Positions 7,718 to 15,000 of a stretch of DNA of 64,000 bases are shown in pieces. The position numbers and the translations under genes are program-made. Every line of letters begins with the position of its first letter. Within the stretch, counting starts at the first letter, position 1. Source of the DNA: Piscinibacter caeni (GTDB taxonomy: Bacteria > Pseudomonadota > Gammaproteobacteria > Burkholderiales > Burkholderiaceae_C). The stretch is taken from positions 79,411-143,410 of the forward strand of contig KZ836102.1 of NCBI GenBank assembly GCA_003265685.1, given 5' to 3'. The notes beneath the pieces were generated by a model that did no database searches, was not told where the DNA came from, and saw nothing but the letters and a program-made list of their open reading frames with translations.

Positions 7718-8137
7718 TCACTGCATCGCACGACACTTCGCCAGGATCTCCCGGTGGGTCAGGTCGATTCGGTCGATCAGCCTGTAGAAGCGCCAACCGT
7801 CTCGAGCCAGGATCACACCGGTCTGGCCGAAGACCAGGTCGGGGAGCCTGAACGACTCGGTTTGACCGTGTCCGTAGCGGCCGACAGGCGGTGTCTTGGA
7901 ACACAGCATGTCGTTCCACTCCTGACGGCCGATCGGTTTCGGCGGCTGAACGAACTCCTTCTCGATCAGTCGCTGCGCCGCTTCCCAGGACGAGACGACC
8001 TCGGCATCCGGGTACCGCTCGCGCATGCCGTCGAGCGTTTCCTGGCCGTAGATCGACATCCCGGTGTCGGGGTCGACGTAGTCGATCAACGCTCTTGCAG
8101 AGACGCTGAGGGCGACGTGGCATTCAGTCAGTTCCAT
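7718..8137 (-). CDS. hypothetical protein, 139 residues
   Basis: ATG 8137 with AGGAG 12 nt upstream. Contains SIYGQETLDGMRERYPDAEVVSWEA-like helical segments and an IGRQEWNDMLCSKTPP stretch. No family recognised. The region upstream is AT-richer than usual and has both a TATACT -10 and a TGTTAGGCATTACTCC box, so it is a possible hybrid of the two promoter classes seen in this element. Confidence 0.65.
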   Translation of the reverse strand: MELTECHVALSVSARALIDYVDPDTGMSIYGQETLDGMRERYPDAEVVSSWEAAQRLIEKEFVQPPKPIGRQEWNDMLCSKTPPVGRYGHGQTESFRLPDLVFGQTGVILARDGWRFYRLIDRIDLTHREILAKCRAMQ

Positions 8138-8149
8138 TGTCTAATCGGA

Positions 8150-8240
8150 CTCCTAGTTGCCCAAGGGCGGGATTGCTCTTGGTAGAGGAGTAATGCCTAA
8201 CAGGTAGGTGTACTGCGAAAGAGTATAGGCGATACTGGCA
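8150..8240 (-). promoter_or_regulatory. promoter/leader of the 7718-8137 gene
   Basis: Minus strand: TATACT at 8222-8227, then CCTGTTAGGCATTACTCC (8187-8204), then the hairpin segment AGCAATCCCGCCC. Combines features of the CATC-box cassette and the GTGTTAGG-type promoters. Confidence 0.55.
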
Positions 8241-8270
8241 GTGTCCGACTGGGCCGAAGGGCTGTGCGCG

Positions 8271-8310
8271 GAAAAAAAGAAGCCCACCGGATCAAGGATC
8301 ACGGCGGGCG
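8271..8310 (-). terminator. terminator after the 8317-8937 operon
   Basis: Minus strand stem CGCCCGCCG/CCGGTGGGC followed by TTCTTTTTTTCC. Confidence 0.85.
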
Positions 8311-8316
8311 TCTCGG

Positions 8317-8724
8317 TCAAGCTGGCTGAGCGTCGTACTCGGCCAGGAGGCGATCAGCCTCTGCGTGCGATAGCTCGCGCGCGTTGATGCGCTGCACCAG
8401 GTCGGTCAGGAAGTTGCCCCGCTGAAACAGCGAAGTCCCCTGAAGCCGGTCCAGTGCACCGGGGTCGTGGCGGAAGAATCCGTCATCGGCAGCTGCCGAG
8501 ACGAGCTCGTCCTGCGTGTTGAAGATGCTGTGGCCGGAGAAGCCACGCTCATCGAAACGCTGCATCCGCCACTTGCCGGGTTCCGTCATGTCGGGCAACA
8601 AGAACACCCAGCGCTGACCCGACTCGCAGGTCAGGATCGCGCCGTTGCTCACATCGCCGATCGAAGCGGTCCTTTCGGCCCGCTTGCGACGGAACTCGGC
8701 GAGCAGGTCGTCGAGCGAGTCCAT
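8317..8724 (-). CDS. hypothetical protein, 135 residues
   Basis: Starts at ATG 8724, directly after the stop codon of the 70-residue upstream gene (TGAATG), so translational coupling is likely. A coiled, charged N-terminus (DSLDDLLAEFRRKRAERT) is followed by a beta segment (QRWVFLLPDM). No family recognised. Second gene of a two-gene operon. Confidence 0.65.
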   Translation of the reverse strand: MDSLDDLLAEFRRKRAERTASIGDVSNGAILTCESGQRWVFLLPDMTEPGKWRMQRFDERGFSGHSIFNTQDELVSAAADDGFFRHDPGALDRLQGTSLFQRGNFLTDLVQRINARELSHAEADRLLAEYDAQPA

Positions 8725-8937
8725 TCAGTTCAGGTGCTGACCGTCGATGACGGGCAGGCCTTCCTTGTTGGAGGGGCGCTGGCGCAGGAGCGCCGGGACA
8801 CGACCTTCGCGGACGCACTGAGCGGACTTGGCGCGCAGCGATTGACGGTCGACCAGGTACCACGCCGCGTTGTTGCCGCGGGTGTCGCCCAGGTCCGCTT
8901 GCGACTGAACAGAAATGCCGTTGAGGTTTGCGTACAT
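8725..8937 (-). CDS. small hypothetical protein, 70 residues
   Basis: ATG 8937 with GGAGGAA upstream. Starts MYANLNGISVQSQADLGDT; Arg-rich C-terminal half. No family recognised. First gene of an operon with the 135-residue gene that follows without a gap. Confidence 0.6.
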   Translation of the reverse strand: MYANLNGISVQSQADLGDTRGNNAAWYLVDRQSLRAKSAQCVREGRVPALLRQRPSNKEGLPVIDGQHLN

Positions 8938-8991
8938 GAGAAGTTCCTCCAGAAGGAAGGGTTGATGGGTACACGGAGAGGAGGAACAGGT
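8938..8991 (-). promoter_or_regulatory. leader cassette of the 8317-8937 operon
   Basis: Minus strand box CCTGTTCCTCCTCTCCGTGT, a weaker version of the consensus, then GGAGGAA. Confidence 0.45.
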
Positions 8992-9000
8992 AGCGATAAA

Positions 9001-9042
9001 GCAAAGAAAAAGCCGCCCAGGTCGATGTGACCGGGCGGCTTT
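9001..9042 (-). terminator. terminator after the 9078-10820 gene
   Basis: Minus strand stem AAGCCGCCCGGTC/GACCTGGGCGGCTT followed by TTTCTTTGC. Confidence 0.85.
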
Positions 9043-9077
9043 GAGGGTTGGCCAGAGGATCTGGCTGCAGGCTTGCG

Positions 9078-10820
9078 TTAGGACTTGTCGATGGACCACC
9101 AGCCGCGGAACTCGGCTTCTCCGTCATCGGATGTCACCAGGAGCTCGCCCTGGTTGAAGCCGTTGCGGATCAGATGCTCCACGTGCTCCTCGGCGGACTC
9201 GTTCAGAGCGCTCGGAGCGCCGTCGCCGCGCAGATGCCAGCGGACGCGGTGTTGCAGGATCTCGGTGAACGAATCCTCGTTGCCGTCTCCGGCGTATGGG
9301 CGGTTGTGGCGTGCCCAGACACGCTCGCCGGGCTCATAGTCGACGTGCTGGCCGTAAGCGGTGACGACGACTTCGTAGAAGCCATCCATCGCGCTGCCGG
9401 CTGCGTACGCCTTCGCTGCTTCCAGCGTTGTGAAGCCGTCCAGGCCGCCATCGTTCGACTCCGGGCCTTCCCAGCGCGCCTTCGTCGAATAGCCTTCGAC
9501 GTCGAACCAGCCTTCGCTGGTGTCACGCTGCTTCTTGACGCCTCCCGGCGCCGCCCAGTTGGGCAGTCGCAGGGTCAGCTGCACTTCGGGCGCCCAGGTT
9601 TGGTAGTCGTCGGGGACGGAGTTGTCGTAGATCGACTCCTCGAGGTCGTCCATCGCGACGCGGTCGAGGTCGACCCAGCCACCCAGTTCGTTGCGGATCT
9701 GTGCGTGGATCACGCCTTCGTCGTCGCCGCCCAGACGGAAAACCCAGCGGGTCTCCGAACGGGTCTTGCCGATGAAGATGTGCTCCCATCCGTGCGCCAC
9801 CAGGTAGTTCGCGAAACGATCCTCGTTTGCGTGTGCCAGAGCGAATCTGTCGATCCACTCCTGCTGCCGTTCACCGACCGTGTCGAAGTTCACCTTGTAG
9901 TGCGCCCCGACCCACTCCGCGACTTCAGCCAGATCCACCGGGTGGCCAGTGGAAGCCTTCGGCCCCTTCACGAGCAGCTGCTCGTTGTTTCGGTCGAACG
10001 ACTCGATCCGGGCGTACTCCGCCGGCGATCGCTCGCGCACCAGAGCCAGCGCCTTCGCGGCCGCCGAGGCCGGGTTGCGAACTGCCTCGCGGATGACGAA
10101 GAGCCAGGCCTCGTCGTCGCCAGGGAACACCATCGAGTCGTCCTCTCGCTGGATCTGCAGTTCAACGCCATCGGCATCGAACAGGTTCCAGCCCTGCTGC
10201 CCCGCCTCGCGGCGCTGCGCTGCCGTCAGACCGTTGTCATCGGCGTCATCCTTCGGCTGGTCGGCCTCGGACTTCGCGACGAGATCGCCGGAAGCGTTGA
10301 GCTCCATGCCCAGCACATCGCGCGCCGACTGGAGCCATTCGTTGACGATGACGTCGATGTTCGGCTGCTTGGTCCAGATGGGGTTCTGGGAGCCGAGCGC
10401 AAACAGCGTCTTGTACAGCTGGTCGTAGGTCGGCTGACCCTGAATCGCTGCGCCATCCTTCTGCCCGGTCTTCGCTTCGCGGATCGCGGTGAGCACCTGG
10501 TGGGTCACACCGGTCTCGTCGACGACGCGGTCGAAGTCTGCGCCGTGCGCGAGGCGGTCGAGGACGCTGGAAACGAGCTCCAGCGCTTGCAGCATCGTGG
10601 CCGAGGCGGACTCGACGTGCGACGCTGCGGCCTGGACGGAGCCGGCCGGCTGCTGACCGAGCGATGCAAGCATCGCGTGCCAGTTCCGGTGGCCCTCCGC
10701 TGCTGCGAGGATCTCGCGCGCCTGGTCGATGACCATGGCGGCGCCGTTCTTGGTGAAGCCCAGGGTGTTGGCCTTGGACATGATGCGCTTCGCGCGCTTT
10801 TCGATTTGAGTCTTGCTCAT
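9078..10820 (-). CDS. large hypothetical protein with an N-terminal glyoxalase-related-type helical motif
   Basis: 580 residues; ATG 10820 preceded by AAGGAAA. The N-terminus (KRIMSKANTLGF ... AREILAAAEGHRNWHAMLA) resembles the short 'glyoxalase-related protein' helix-turn segment found at the N-terminus of many plasmid and phage proteins (pattern: residues ending GHRxWxxL). The rest is acidic and Trp-rich, possibly several copies of a small alpha/beta unit, with no catalytic motif seen. It has an unusually long leader (about 180 nt). Function unknown. Confidence 0.7.
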   Translation of the reverse strand: MSKTQIEKRAKRIMSKANTLGFTKNGAAMVIDQAREILAAAEGHRNWHAMLASLGQQPAGSVQAAASHVESASATMLQALELVSSVLDRLAHGADFDRVVDETGVTHQVLTAIREAKTGQKDGAAIQGQPTYDQLYKTLFALGSQNPIWTKQPNIDVIVNEWLQSARDVLGMELNASGDLVAKSEADQPKDDADDNGLTAAQRREAGQQGWNLFDADGVELQIQREDDSMVFPGDDEAWLFVIREAVRNPASAAAKALALVRERSPAEYARIESFDRNNEQLLVKGPKASTGHPVDLAEVAEWVGAHYKVNFDTVGERQQEWIDRFALAHANEDRFANYLVAHGWEHIFIGKTRSETRWVFRLGGDDEGVIHAQIRNELGGWVDLDRVAMDDLEESIYDNSVPDDYQTWAPEVQLTLRLPNWAAPGGVKKQRDTSEGWFDVEGYSTKARWEGPESNDGGLDGFTTLEAAKAYAAGSAMDGFYEVVVTAYGQHVDYEPGERVWARHNRPYAGDGNEDSFTEILQHRVRWHLRGDGAPSALNESAEEHVEHLIRNGFNQGELLVTSDDGEAEFRGWWSIDKS

Positions 10821-11018
10821 GGGATTTCCTTTCCTTGTGAGTCGGCCAGGCCGACGGATGTGGGGAGCGCGAGTTGCCACGCCAGGCCCGGCCTTGAAGG
10901 TCCGGAATCGGTGTGGTGTGGGTGGTGGTGGCCTTGCGGCCGGTGCTGGTCTTTCTCCATTCCCCGAGGTGGGGCGCGCTCAGAGCGAGGCCAGGTGAGA
11001 GGTGATGAGCAACAGGGG
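10821..11018 (-). promoter_or_regulatory. long leader of the 9078-10820 gene
   Basis: Minus strand box CCTGTTGCTCATCACC (near 11000-11016) lies about 180 nt before the ATG instead of the usual 40-60. The long GC-rich leader has several possible hairpins (for example around GGCCAGGCCGAC and CCGGACCTTCAAGGCCGG) and no convincing ORF. Confidence 0.5.
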
Positions 11019-11040
11019 GACGCACGCGCGTCCTGGCGCA

Positions 11041-11080
11041 AGAAGGAAAAGCCCCGGAAGCGCAGAAGCGCGACCGGGGC
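11041..11080 (-). terminator. terminator after the 11089-11508 gene
   Basis: Minus strand stem GCCCCGGTCGCGC/GCGCTTCCGGGGC followed by TTTTCCTTCTT. Confidence 0.85.
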
Positions 11081-11088
11081 GAGAGGGG

Positions 11089-11508
11089 TTAGCAGTCCAG
11101 ATCGGACGCGTCGACGTCGACGCTGACCTTGGCCTGCACGTCCTTGACGCGGCCCGACCAGCTGTGTCGCAGCTCGGGGTCGCTCAAGTCGTCCAGGGCG
11201 TGATTCAGCGCCTGCTCCGCGCTGTCGGCGGTGACCGACACCTCCACGGTGACCGTGAAGTCGGGGCCTGCGAGTTCGATTTCGGCGTCTTCCAGCACGG
11301 CCAGATGCTCGGCAAGGCGACGATCCATTCCGGCGTCGCAGGCGGCCTGGCGCAGCTCGGCGAGCGTCATGTTGTCGAAGCCGCTGAAGCCGCGGCGCAG
11401 GAACGAAACGAGGTGGCTGTCGTCGCGATCGCCGGTGTAGCTGTTGGCCAGGTCTTGCGCCAGGGCGGCAATGACGGTTTCGCGGGCGGTTTGGATGATG
11501 GTGTTCAT
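11089..11508 (-). CDS. hypothetical protein, 139 residues
   Basis: ATG 11508 preceded by ACGGAGA. The first half is helical (TARETVIAALAQDLANSY; LAELRQAACDAGMDRRLAEHL), the second half beta (FTVTVEVSVTADSAEQAL). No family recognised. Monocistronic. Confidence 0.65.
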   Translation of the reverse strand: MNTIIQTARETVIAALAQDLANSYTGDRDDSHLVSFLRRGFSGFDNMTLAELRQAACDAGMDRRLAEHLAVLEDAEIELAGPDFTVTVEVSVTADSAEQALNHALDDLSDPELRHSWSGRVKDVQAKVSVDVDASDLDC

Positions 11509-11514
11509 GGGATC

Positions 11515-11566
11515 TCCGTTGGGAGGTCGAGACGTTCGACCCTTGCAGGCTGGTGATGGCCAACAG
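11515..11566 (-). promoter_or_regulatory. leader cassette of the 11089-11508 gene
   Basis: Minus strand box CCTGTTGGCCATCACC about 45 nt before the start, then ACGGAGA. Confidence 0.6.
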
Positions 11567-11575
11567 GCAAGGCGA

Positions 11576-11612
11576 GAAAGAAGAAGCCCCGGCTGCGGTG
11601 TGCAGTCGGGGC
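11576..11612 (-). terminator. terminator after the DpdA-like gene
   Basis: Minus strand stem AGCCCCGACTG/CAGCCGGGGCT followed by TCTTCTTTCTC. Confidence 0.8.
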
Positions 11613-11627
11613 TTGAGGGGGTTGTGG

Positions 11628-12593
11628 TCAGGCGAACAGGCCGAGCCGGTACTGGTCACCCGCGGCGGGCTTCAGTCGTTGGGCTGCTGCCGACATCCAG
11701 CGCGTCATCTCTTTCGAGCGGTGCGCGAGCGTGTTGGACACGCCGGTGCGATGCGCTTTCACGCGGGCTCCGAAGTCGTAGGCCATGCTGTCGCAGCTTC
11801 CGACCCAGTCCAGCATCTTCAGCTCCGAAAGGCATGCGCCCTTCACGCCGAACATGTGTACCTTCGAGCCGCTCGGAAGCTGGCCTTCGAGTGCCGCCAG
11901 GATGGCATGCAGACCATGCGTCGGGTGGTTCAGGCTGCGCCGGCACACAGAGCCGACACCGATGAGCGCGGGCGCGGCAAGCCATGGCTCCCAGCGTTGC
12001 CAGACCTGCATCAGCAGATCGAGGCTGCGCATGTAGTCGCTGGCCGACCAGCCCTGCAGAACAGGGACCGGAGGCCGCACCAGACTCGCCACCACGCTGG
12101 GCGACGAGGTCTTCGCCAGCTCGTTCTGCCAGTCGTAGACGATACGCAGGCACCCCTCGAGCAGCGTGGCGGTCGCGTTGATGCGGTAGTCGATCTCGCT
12201 TTGCGAAGCGGAAATCTCCGGCTCACAGCAAAGATCGGGCTGGCTATACCAGCTGCACCCGCTGAGGTTGGCCATCTCCAGGTACTGGGCGTACGTCCAC
12301 GGGAAGATGCCGGCCATGCCGGCCTGCTTGCCCTTGGACTGCCACAGCTTCATCGCGGTGTAGCCGGCCGAATCGAGCGCGAAGTCGAGCTCGGTCAGAT
12401 CGGTGTACTCGGGGAACTTGAACTCTTGCGACTTCAGGTCCCAGAAGGCGTTGGCCGACACCATCACCGGGTAGCCTTGCTCGAAGGCGTGGAAGGCGAG
12501 CTTGCCGCCTTTGTGCGGAACGCCGACGCGCATGACCATCTCGTCGTCGAGCACCGCATTGACCTGCCTGACAGGCATGCCGGGTTTATCCAT
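11628..12593 (-). CDS. DpdA/TGT-superfamily transglycosylase-like protein (DUF7221-type)
   Basis: 321 residues; ATG 12593 after AAGGAGA. Key blocks: FALDSAGY (DSAG 74-77, at the place of the DSGG active-site motif of tRNA-guanine transglycosylases), YSQPDLCCEPEI (about 117-127), PVLQGW, IGVGSVCRR, HMFGVKG and SCDSMAYDFGAR. I know this block order from phage and plasmid queuine-tRNA-ribosyltransferase-like proteins of the DpdA group, which insert 7-deazaguanine bases in DNA. Expected reaction: base exchange of guanine in nucleic acid, probably DNA. No preQ0 synthesis genes (queC/D/E, folE) are seen in this window, so the base would have to come from the host or elsewhere on the element. Confidence 0.75.
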   Translation of the reverse strand: MDKPGMPVRQVNAVLDDEMVMRVGVPHKGGKLAFHAFEQGYPVMVSANAFWDLKSQEFKFPEYTDLTELDFALDSAGYTAMKLWQSKGKQAGMAGIFPWTYAQYLEMANLSGCSWYSQPDLCCEPEISASQSEIDYRINATATLLEGCLRIVYDWQNELAKTSSPSVVASLVRPPVPVLQGWSASDYMRSLDLLMQVWQRWEPWLAAPALIGVGSVCRRSLNHPTHGLHAILAALEGQLPSGSKVHMFGVKGACLSELKMLDWVGSCDSMAYDFGARVKAHRTGVSNTLAHRSKEMTRWMSAAAQRLKPAAGDQYRLGLFA

Positions 12594-12599
12594 CGGGAA

Positions 12600-12659
12600 T
12601 CTCCTTGGGTTGTGCGGCTTGCGGCCGCGGTTGCAGGGTCCAGGGGGATGCGCAACAGG
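12600..12659 (-). promoter_or_regulatory. leader cassette of the DpdA-like gene, GCGGCCGC type
   Basis: Minus strand box CCTGTTGCGCATCCCCC, then the hairpin GCGGCCGCAAGCCGC and AACCCAAGGAGA. Almost the same leader occurs at three other genes (31.2, 33.2 and 34.5 kb). Confidence 0.65.
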
Positions 12660-12704
12660 AGGCGCGACGCGAAGCGTTCAGCTACAGCCTGAATCGGATC
12701 GGTG

Positions 12705-12732
12705 TTGACAGGCTTATTGCTACGTGTACAAT
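12705..12732 (+). promoter_or_regulatory. sigma70 promoter of the candidate RNA
   Basis: Consensus TTGACA (12705-12710), 16-nt spacer, TACAAT (12727-12732). The spacer contains TACGTG, related to the ACGTGTTA sites of other promoters. The best housekeeping-type promoter in the window. Confidence 0.75.
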
Positions 12733-12737
12733 GTCGA

Positions 12738-12885
12738 ACATTCGCTAGTGCAGAACCGACGCCGCAATGACTGGAGCGGCAACCATGGGAACCCGTGCCC
12801 CAGCGCTAGCAGAAAACGTCATCGCGCGAACGCCGCGAATGTCCGGAAGCAGAGCCCGCGCCAGAAATGGCGGCGGGCTTTTCTT
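12738..12885 (+). ncRNA. candidate structured RNA upstream of the DUF1289 gene
   Basis: Between a consensus promoter and an intrinsic terminator lie about 145 nt with no convincing ORF. A closing helix ACATTCGC (12738-12745) with GCGAATGT (12835-12842) frames the region. Inside are GCTAG/CTAGC (12744-12748/12806-12810, sharing two bases with the outer helix), GCCGC/GCGGC (12761-12765/12776-12780) and CATGG/CCGTG (12784-12788/12792-12796). It ends in the terminator at 12854-12885. Could be a small RNA or a riboswitch/attenuator controlling DUF1289. I do not recognise a known RNA family. Confidence 0.5.
12854..12885 (+). terminator. terminator of the candidate RNA
   Basis: Stem GCCCGCGCCA / TGGCGGCGGGC with GAAA loop, one bulged G, followed by TTTTCTT. 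Ends 15 nt before the DUF1289 start, so it may also act as an attenuator. Confidence 0.8.
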
Positions 12886-12899
12886 ATGGGCGAGGAGGA

Positions 12900-13124
12900 A
12901 TGCAGGTCACCGTGTCAGCCGAACAACTCACCCCAAGCCAGCAGCGGCCGGCCTCGCCATGCGTCGGCGTATGCCGCATCGAACAAGCATCCGGGCTGTG
13001 CGCGGGCTGTCTCCGCACGCTTGACGAGATCGCCGCATGGTCGAAGCTCGACGAAACCGGGCGCGAACGCGTATGGGTCCAGCTGGACGAGCGCCGTCTG
13101 CCCGGAGCGCGGCGCGCAGCTTGA
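12900..13124 (+). CDS. DUF1289 family small Cys protein
   Basis: 74 residues; ATG 12900 right after GAGGAGGA. The core PCVGVCRIEQASGLCAGCLRT, followed by LDEIAAWSKL, is the DUF1289 pattern with four Cys (C-x3-C, C-x2-C). This family is found widely in proteobacteria, usually annotated as a possible Fe-S or zinc protein of unknown role. Its presence behind a structured RNA and terminator suggests conditional expression. It converges on the DUF4942 methyltransferase gene. Confidence 0.8.
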   Translation: MQVTVSAEQLTPSQQRPASPCVGVCRIEQASGLCAGCLRTLDEIAAWSKLDETGRERVWVQLDERRLPGARRAA

Positions 13125-13131
13125 GGAAGGC

Positions 13132-13162
13132 GAAGAAAAAGGCCGCCCGGTGTGGGCGGCCT
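13132..13162 (-). terminator. terminator after the DUF4942 methyltransferase
   Basis: Minus strand stem GGCCGCCCA/CGGGCGGCC followed by TTTTTCTTCG. Confidence 0.85.
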
Positions 13163-13177
13163 TGAGAGGGTTGGCGA

Positions 13178-14851
13178 TCAGGCCAGCGCGAGCTGTCCCT
13201 GCGACTTTTCCGCAGCGGACGTTGCAGCCTTGAGCTGGAGCGCCGGGTCCGGCTTGTCGATCACGGCGACGACGGTGTTGACCATCGTGCCCGACTCCTT
13301 GAACGAGCCTGCAGGCAGGTCGATCAGCTCGCCGAACTCGGCCACGTATTGCCGGAACTGCGTGCTGTACTTGTCGCTGTTGAACTTCACGCCGGCGGCC
13401 ATGACGGCCACGAGACGCCCGCCGGGCTTCAGGAAGTGGACCGCGTGCATCACGTGAGCGATGTCCTGGTGCTTCGAGAAAGGCGGGTTCATCACCACGG
13501 CGTCGAATTCCGGCTCCACTCGGGTCTCGAGGAAGTCGGCCTGCGACAGCGAGCAGCCGAACTGGTACAGGTGCGAGACGTTGCTCTCCATCAGCTCGAT
13601 CGCTTTCACGGTGCAGCCCTCGTCGAGCAGCGCCTTGACGATCGCGCCGCGGCCGGCCGAGGGCTCCAGCACGCGCATGCCGGGCTTCAGCTCCGCCATC
13701 ACGATCAGCTCCTTCACCACCGCCTCGGGCGTCGGGAAGAAGCCGAAGTCGTCCGGCTCGGCGTAGGCGCCTTCACGCATGCATCGCCTCAGACTGCTTT
13801 CCAGCCAGGTGGCTGACAGGCCTTCGAACACGTGCGCCTTCAGGCCGCTGTTCCACGCACCGCCCAAGGAAGAAAGGACGCGTGCGACCTCTTCGTAGAC
13901 CAGGCGATCGAGTCGGGGCAGGCCTTCGAGTCGGTTCTCGACCTGGCGCGCCGCGCGCAGTGCCGTCAGGGCCGCCGGCGAGATGCTGCGCTTGCCGGGG
14001 GCAGGCGCGGGCTTCGGCCGGTGGACAGGGTTGCGGATGTCGGTGGCGATGGCGTCCGGGAAACGGCTGCCGAGCACCATGTTCATCTTGTCGACCAGGT
14101 CCTGGCGCTTGAACACGACGTGAGCCGTGCCGGTCTTCTTGAACCACTTGACCGTGAAGTACCCGTCCTCGAGCACGTCCGAGCCTTCCGGCTGCACACG
14201 ACGCCCGAGAGCGTCGTCCCAGTAGTCCGCCGGGCGGTCGGCCAGGTGGATCCTGTTCCTCATGCCGTTGCGAACGTCAGGCTCCGGCTTCCCGTCCAGC
14301 ACGCACATGGCGCGCAGAAGGTCGTCCAGCACGTCGCACCGGCGAGAGTTCAGGAACATGCCCTTGTCGGTCCACAGGTTCGCCAGGATGATCTTCTTGC
14401 CGAAGGCCATCGGGCTGTTGGTCTTGTGGTCCCAGGACAGCGAACGGAACACAGCGACCACGCCGTCGACGAACATCTCGCCACGCTGGGCGTAGAGCGC
14501 CTTGAACGTGGACGTGACGTTGTCGAGCGTGAGCTCCGGGACGTCGTTGTTGATGATGTTGGTGTCCCACTTGTCGCGGTCGGCGCTCGCCATGAAAGAG
14601 CGGATGCCCGACTCCAGCAGCAGCTTGGCCCAGATGCCCGAGTCGATCTCACGGATCGCTTCCGGCAGTCCGTCGCGCTCGAAGAGCCGACAGTCGCGGC
14701 CGCCCAGAAGGGACCGCAGTTGCGAGCCGCAGAGCCCCGCGATCTCCCCGTCGACCTCGTTGACGGTGTCGAAAAGAGCCTTCAGCCGTGCGACCGCGGC
14801 GTCGCGCTTGGCGACGACGTTCTCGATGCTGATTGATTTGATGAGTTCCAT
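13178..14851 (-). CDS. DUF4942 domain N6-adenine DNA methyltransferase
   Basis: 557 residues; ATG 14851 with GGAG upstream. The N-terminal part (MELIKSISIENVVAKRDAAV onward, through about 250) fits DUF4942, which is usually joined to a methyltransferase. The C-terminal part has SAM motif I VLEPSAGRGAIV and the catalytic NPPF motif followed by SKHQDI, typical of N6-adenine methyltransferases. It probably methylates element DNA; no restriction partner is adjacent. Divergent from the TerB operon, with a shared 150-bp promoter region. Confidence 0.85.
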   Translation of the reverse strand: MELIKSISIENVVAKRDAAVARLKALFDTVNEVDGEIAGLCGSQLRSLLGGRDCRLFERDGLPEAIREIDSGIWAKLLLESGIRSFMASADRDKWDTNIINNDVPELTLDNVTSTFKALYAQRGEMFVDGVVAVFRSLSWDHKTNSPMAFGKKIILANLWTDKGMFLNSRRCDVLDDLLRAMCVLDGKPEPDVRNGMRNRIHLADRPADYWDDALGRRVQPEGSDVLEDGYFTVKWFKKTGTAHVVFKRQDLVDKMNMVLGSRFPDAIATDIRNPVHRPKPAPAPGKRSISPAALTALRAARQVENRLEGLPRLDRLVYEEVARVLSSLGGAWNSGLKAHVFEGLSATWLESSLRRCMREGAYAEPDDFGFFPTPEAVVKELIVMAELKPGMRVLEPSAGRGAIVKALLDEGCTVKAIELMESNVSHLYQFGCSLSQADFLETRVEPEFDAVVMNPPFSKHQDIAHVMHAVHFLKPGGRLVAVMAAGVKFNSDKYSTQFRQYVAEFGELIDLPAGSFKESGTMVNTVVAVIDKPDPALQLKAATSAAEKSQGQLALA

Positions 14852-14857
14852 CTGATC

Positions 14858-14912
14858 TCCATTGAAAGGAGGCGCGGGATTGCGCCTTGCAGAGCGGAGA
14901 TCGGTCACACAC
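14858..14912 (-). promoter_or_regulatory. leader cassette of the DUF4942 methyltransferase
   Basis: Minus strand box TGTGTGACCGATCTCCG and hairpin GGCGCAATCCCGCGCC, then GGAG. Confidence 0.55.
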
Positions 14913-14949
14913 GCACCTACCTGCGATGCCGTGGAATGCGCAATCCAGC

Positions 14950-15000
14950 TTGCGGCTATTGTATCTTGCCGATACTGTGCGCGTATTGTGATGTGTTAGA
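14950..15000 (+). promoter_or_regulatory. promoter region of the TerB-BrxD-helicase operon
   Basis: AT-rich for this element. TTGCGG and GATACT are 15 nt apart, and a second possible -10 TAGAAT abuts the ATG at 15001 within GATGTGTTAGAATG, a GTGTTA-type site. If 15001 is the start the mRNA has a very short leader. Confidence 0.5.

Noticed and set aside
9048-11126. 692-codon open frame on the plus strand
   Set aside because: Covers the minus-strand 580-residue gene and its leader; composition is that of a shadow frame and it would cross two terminators.
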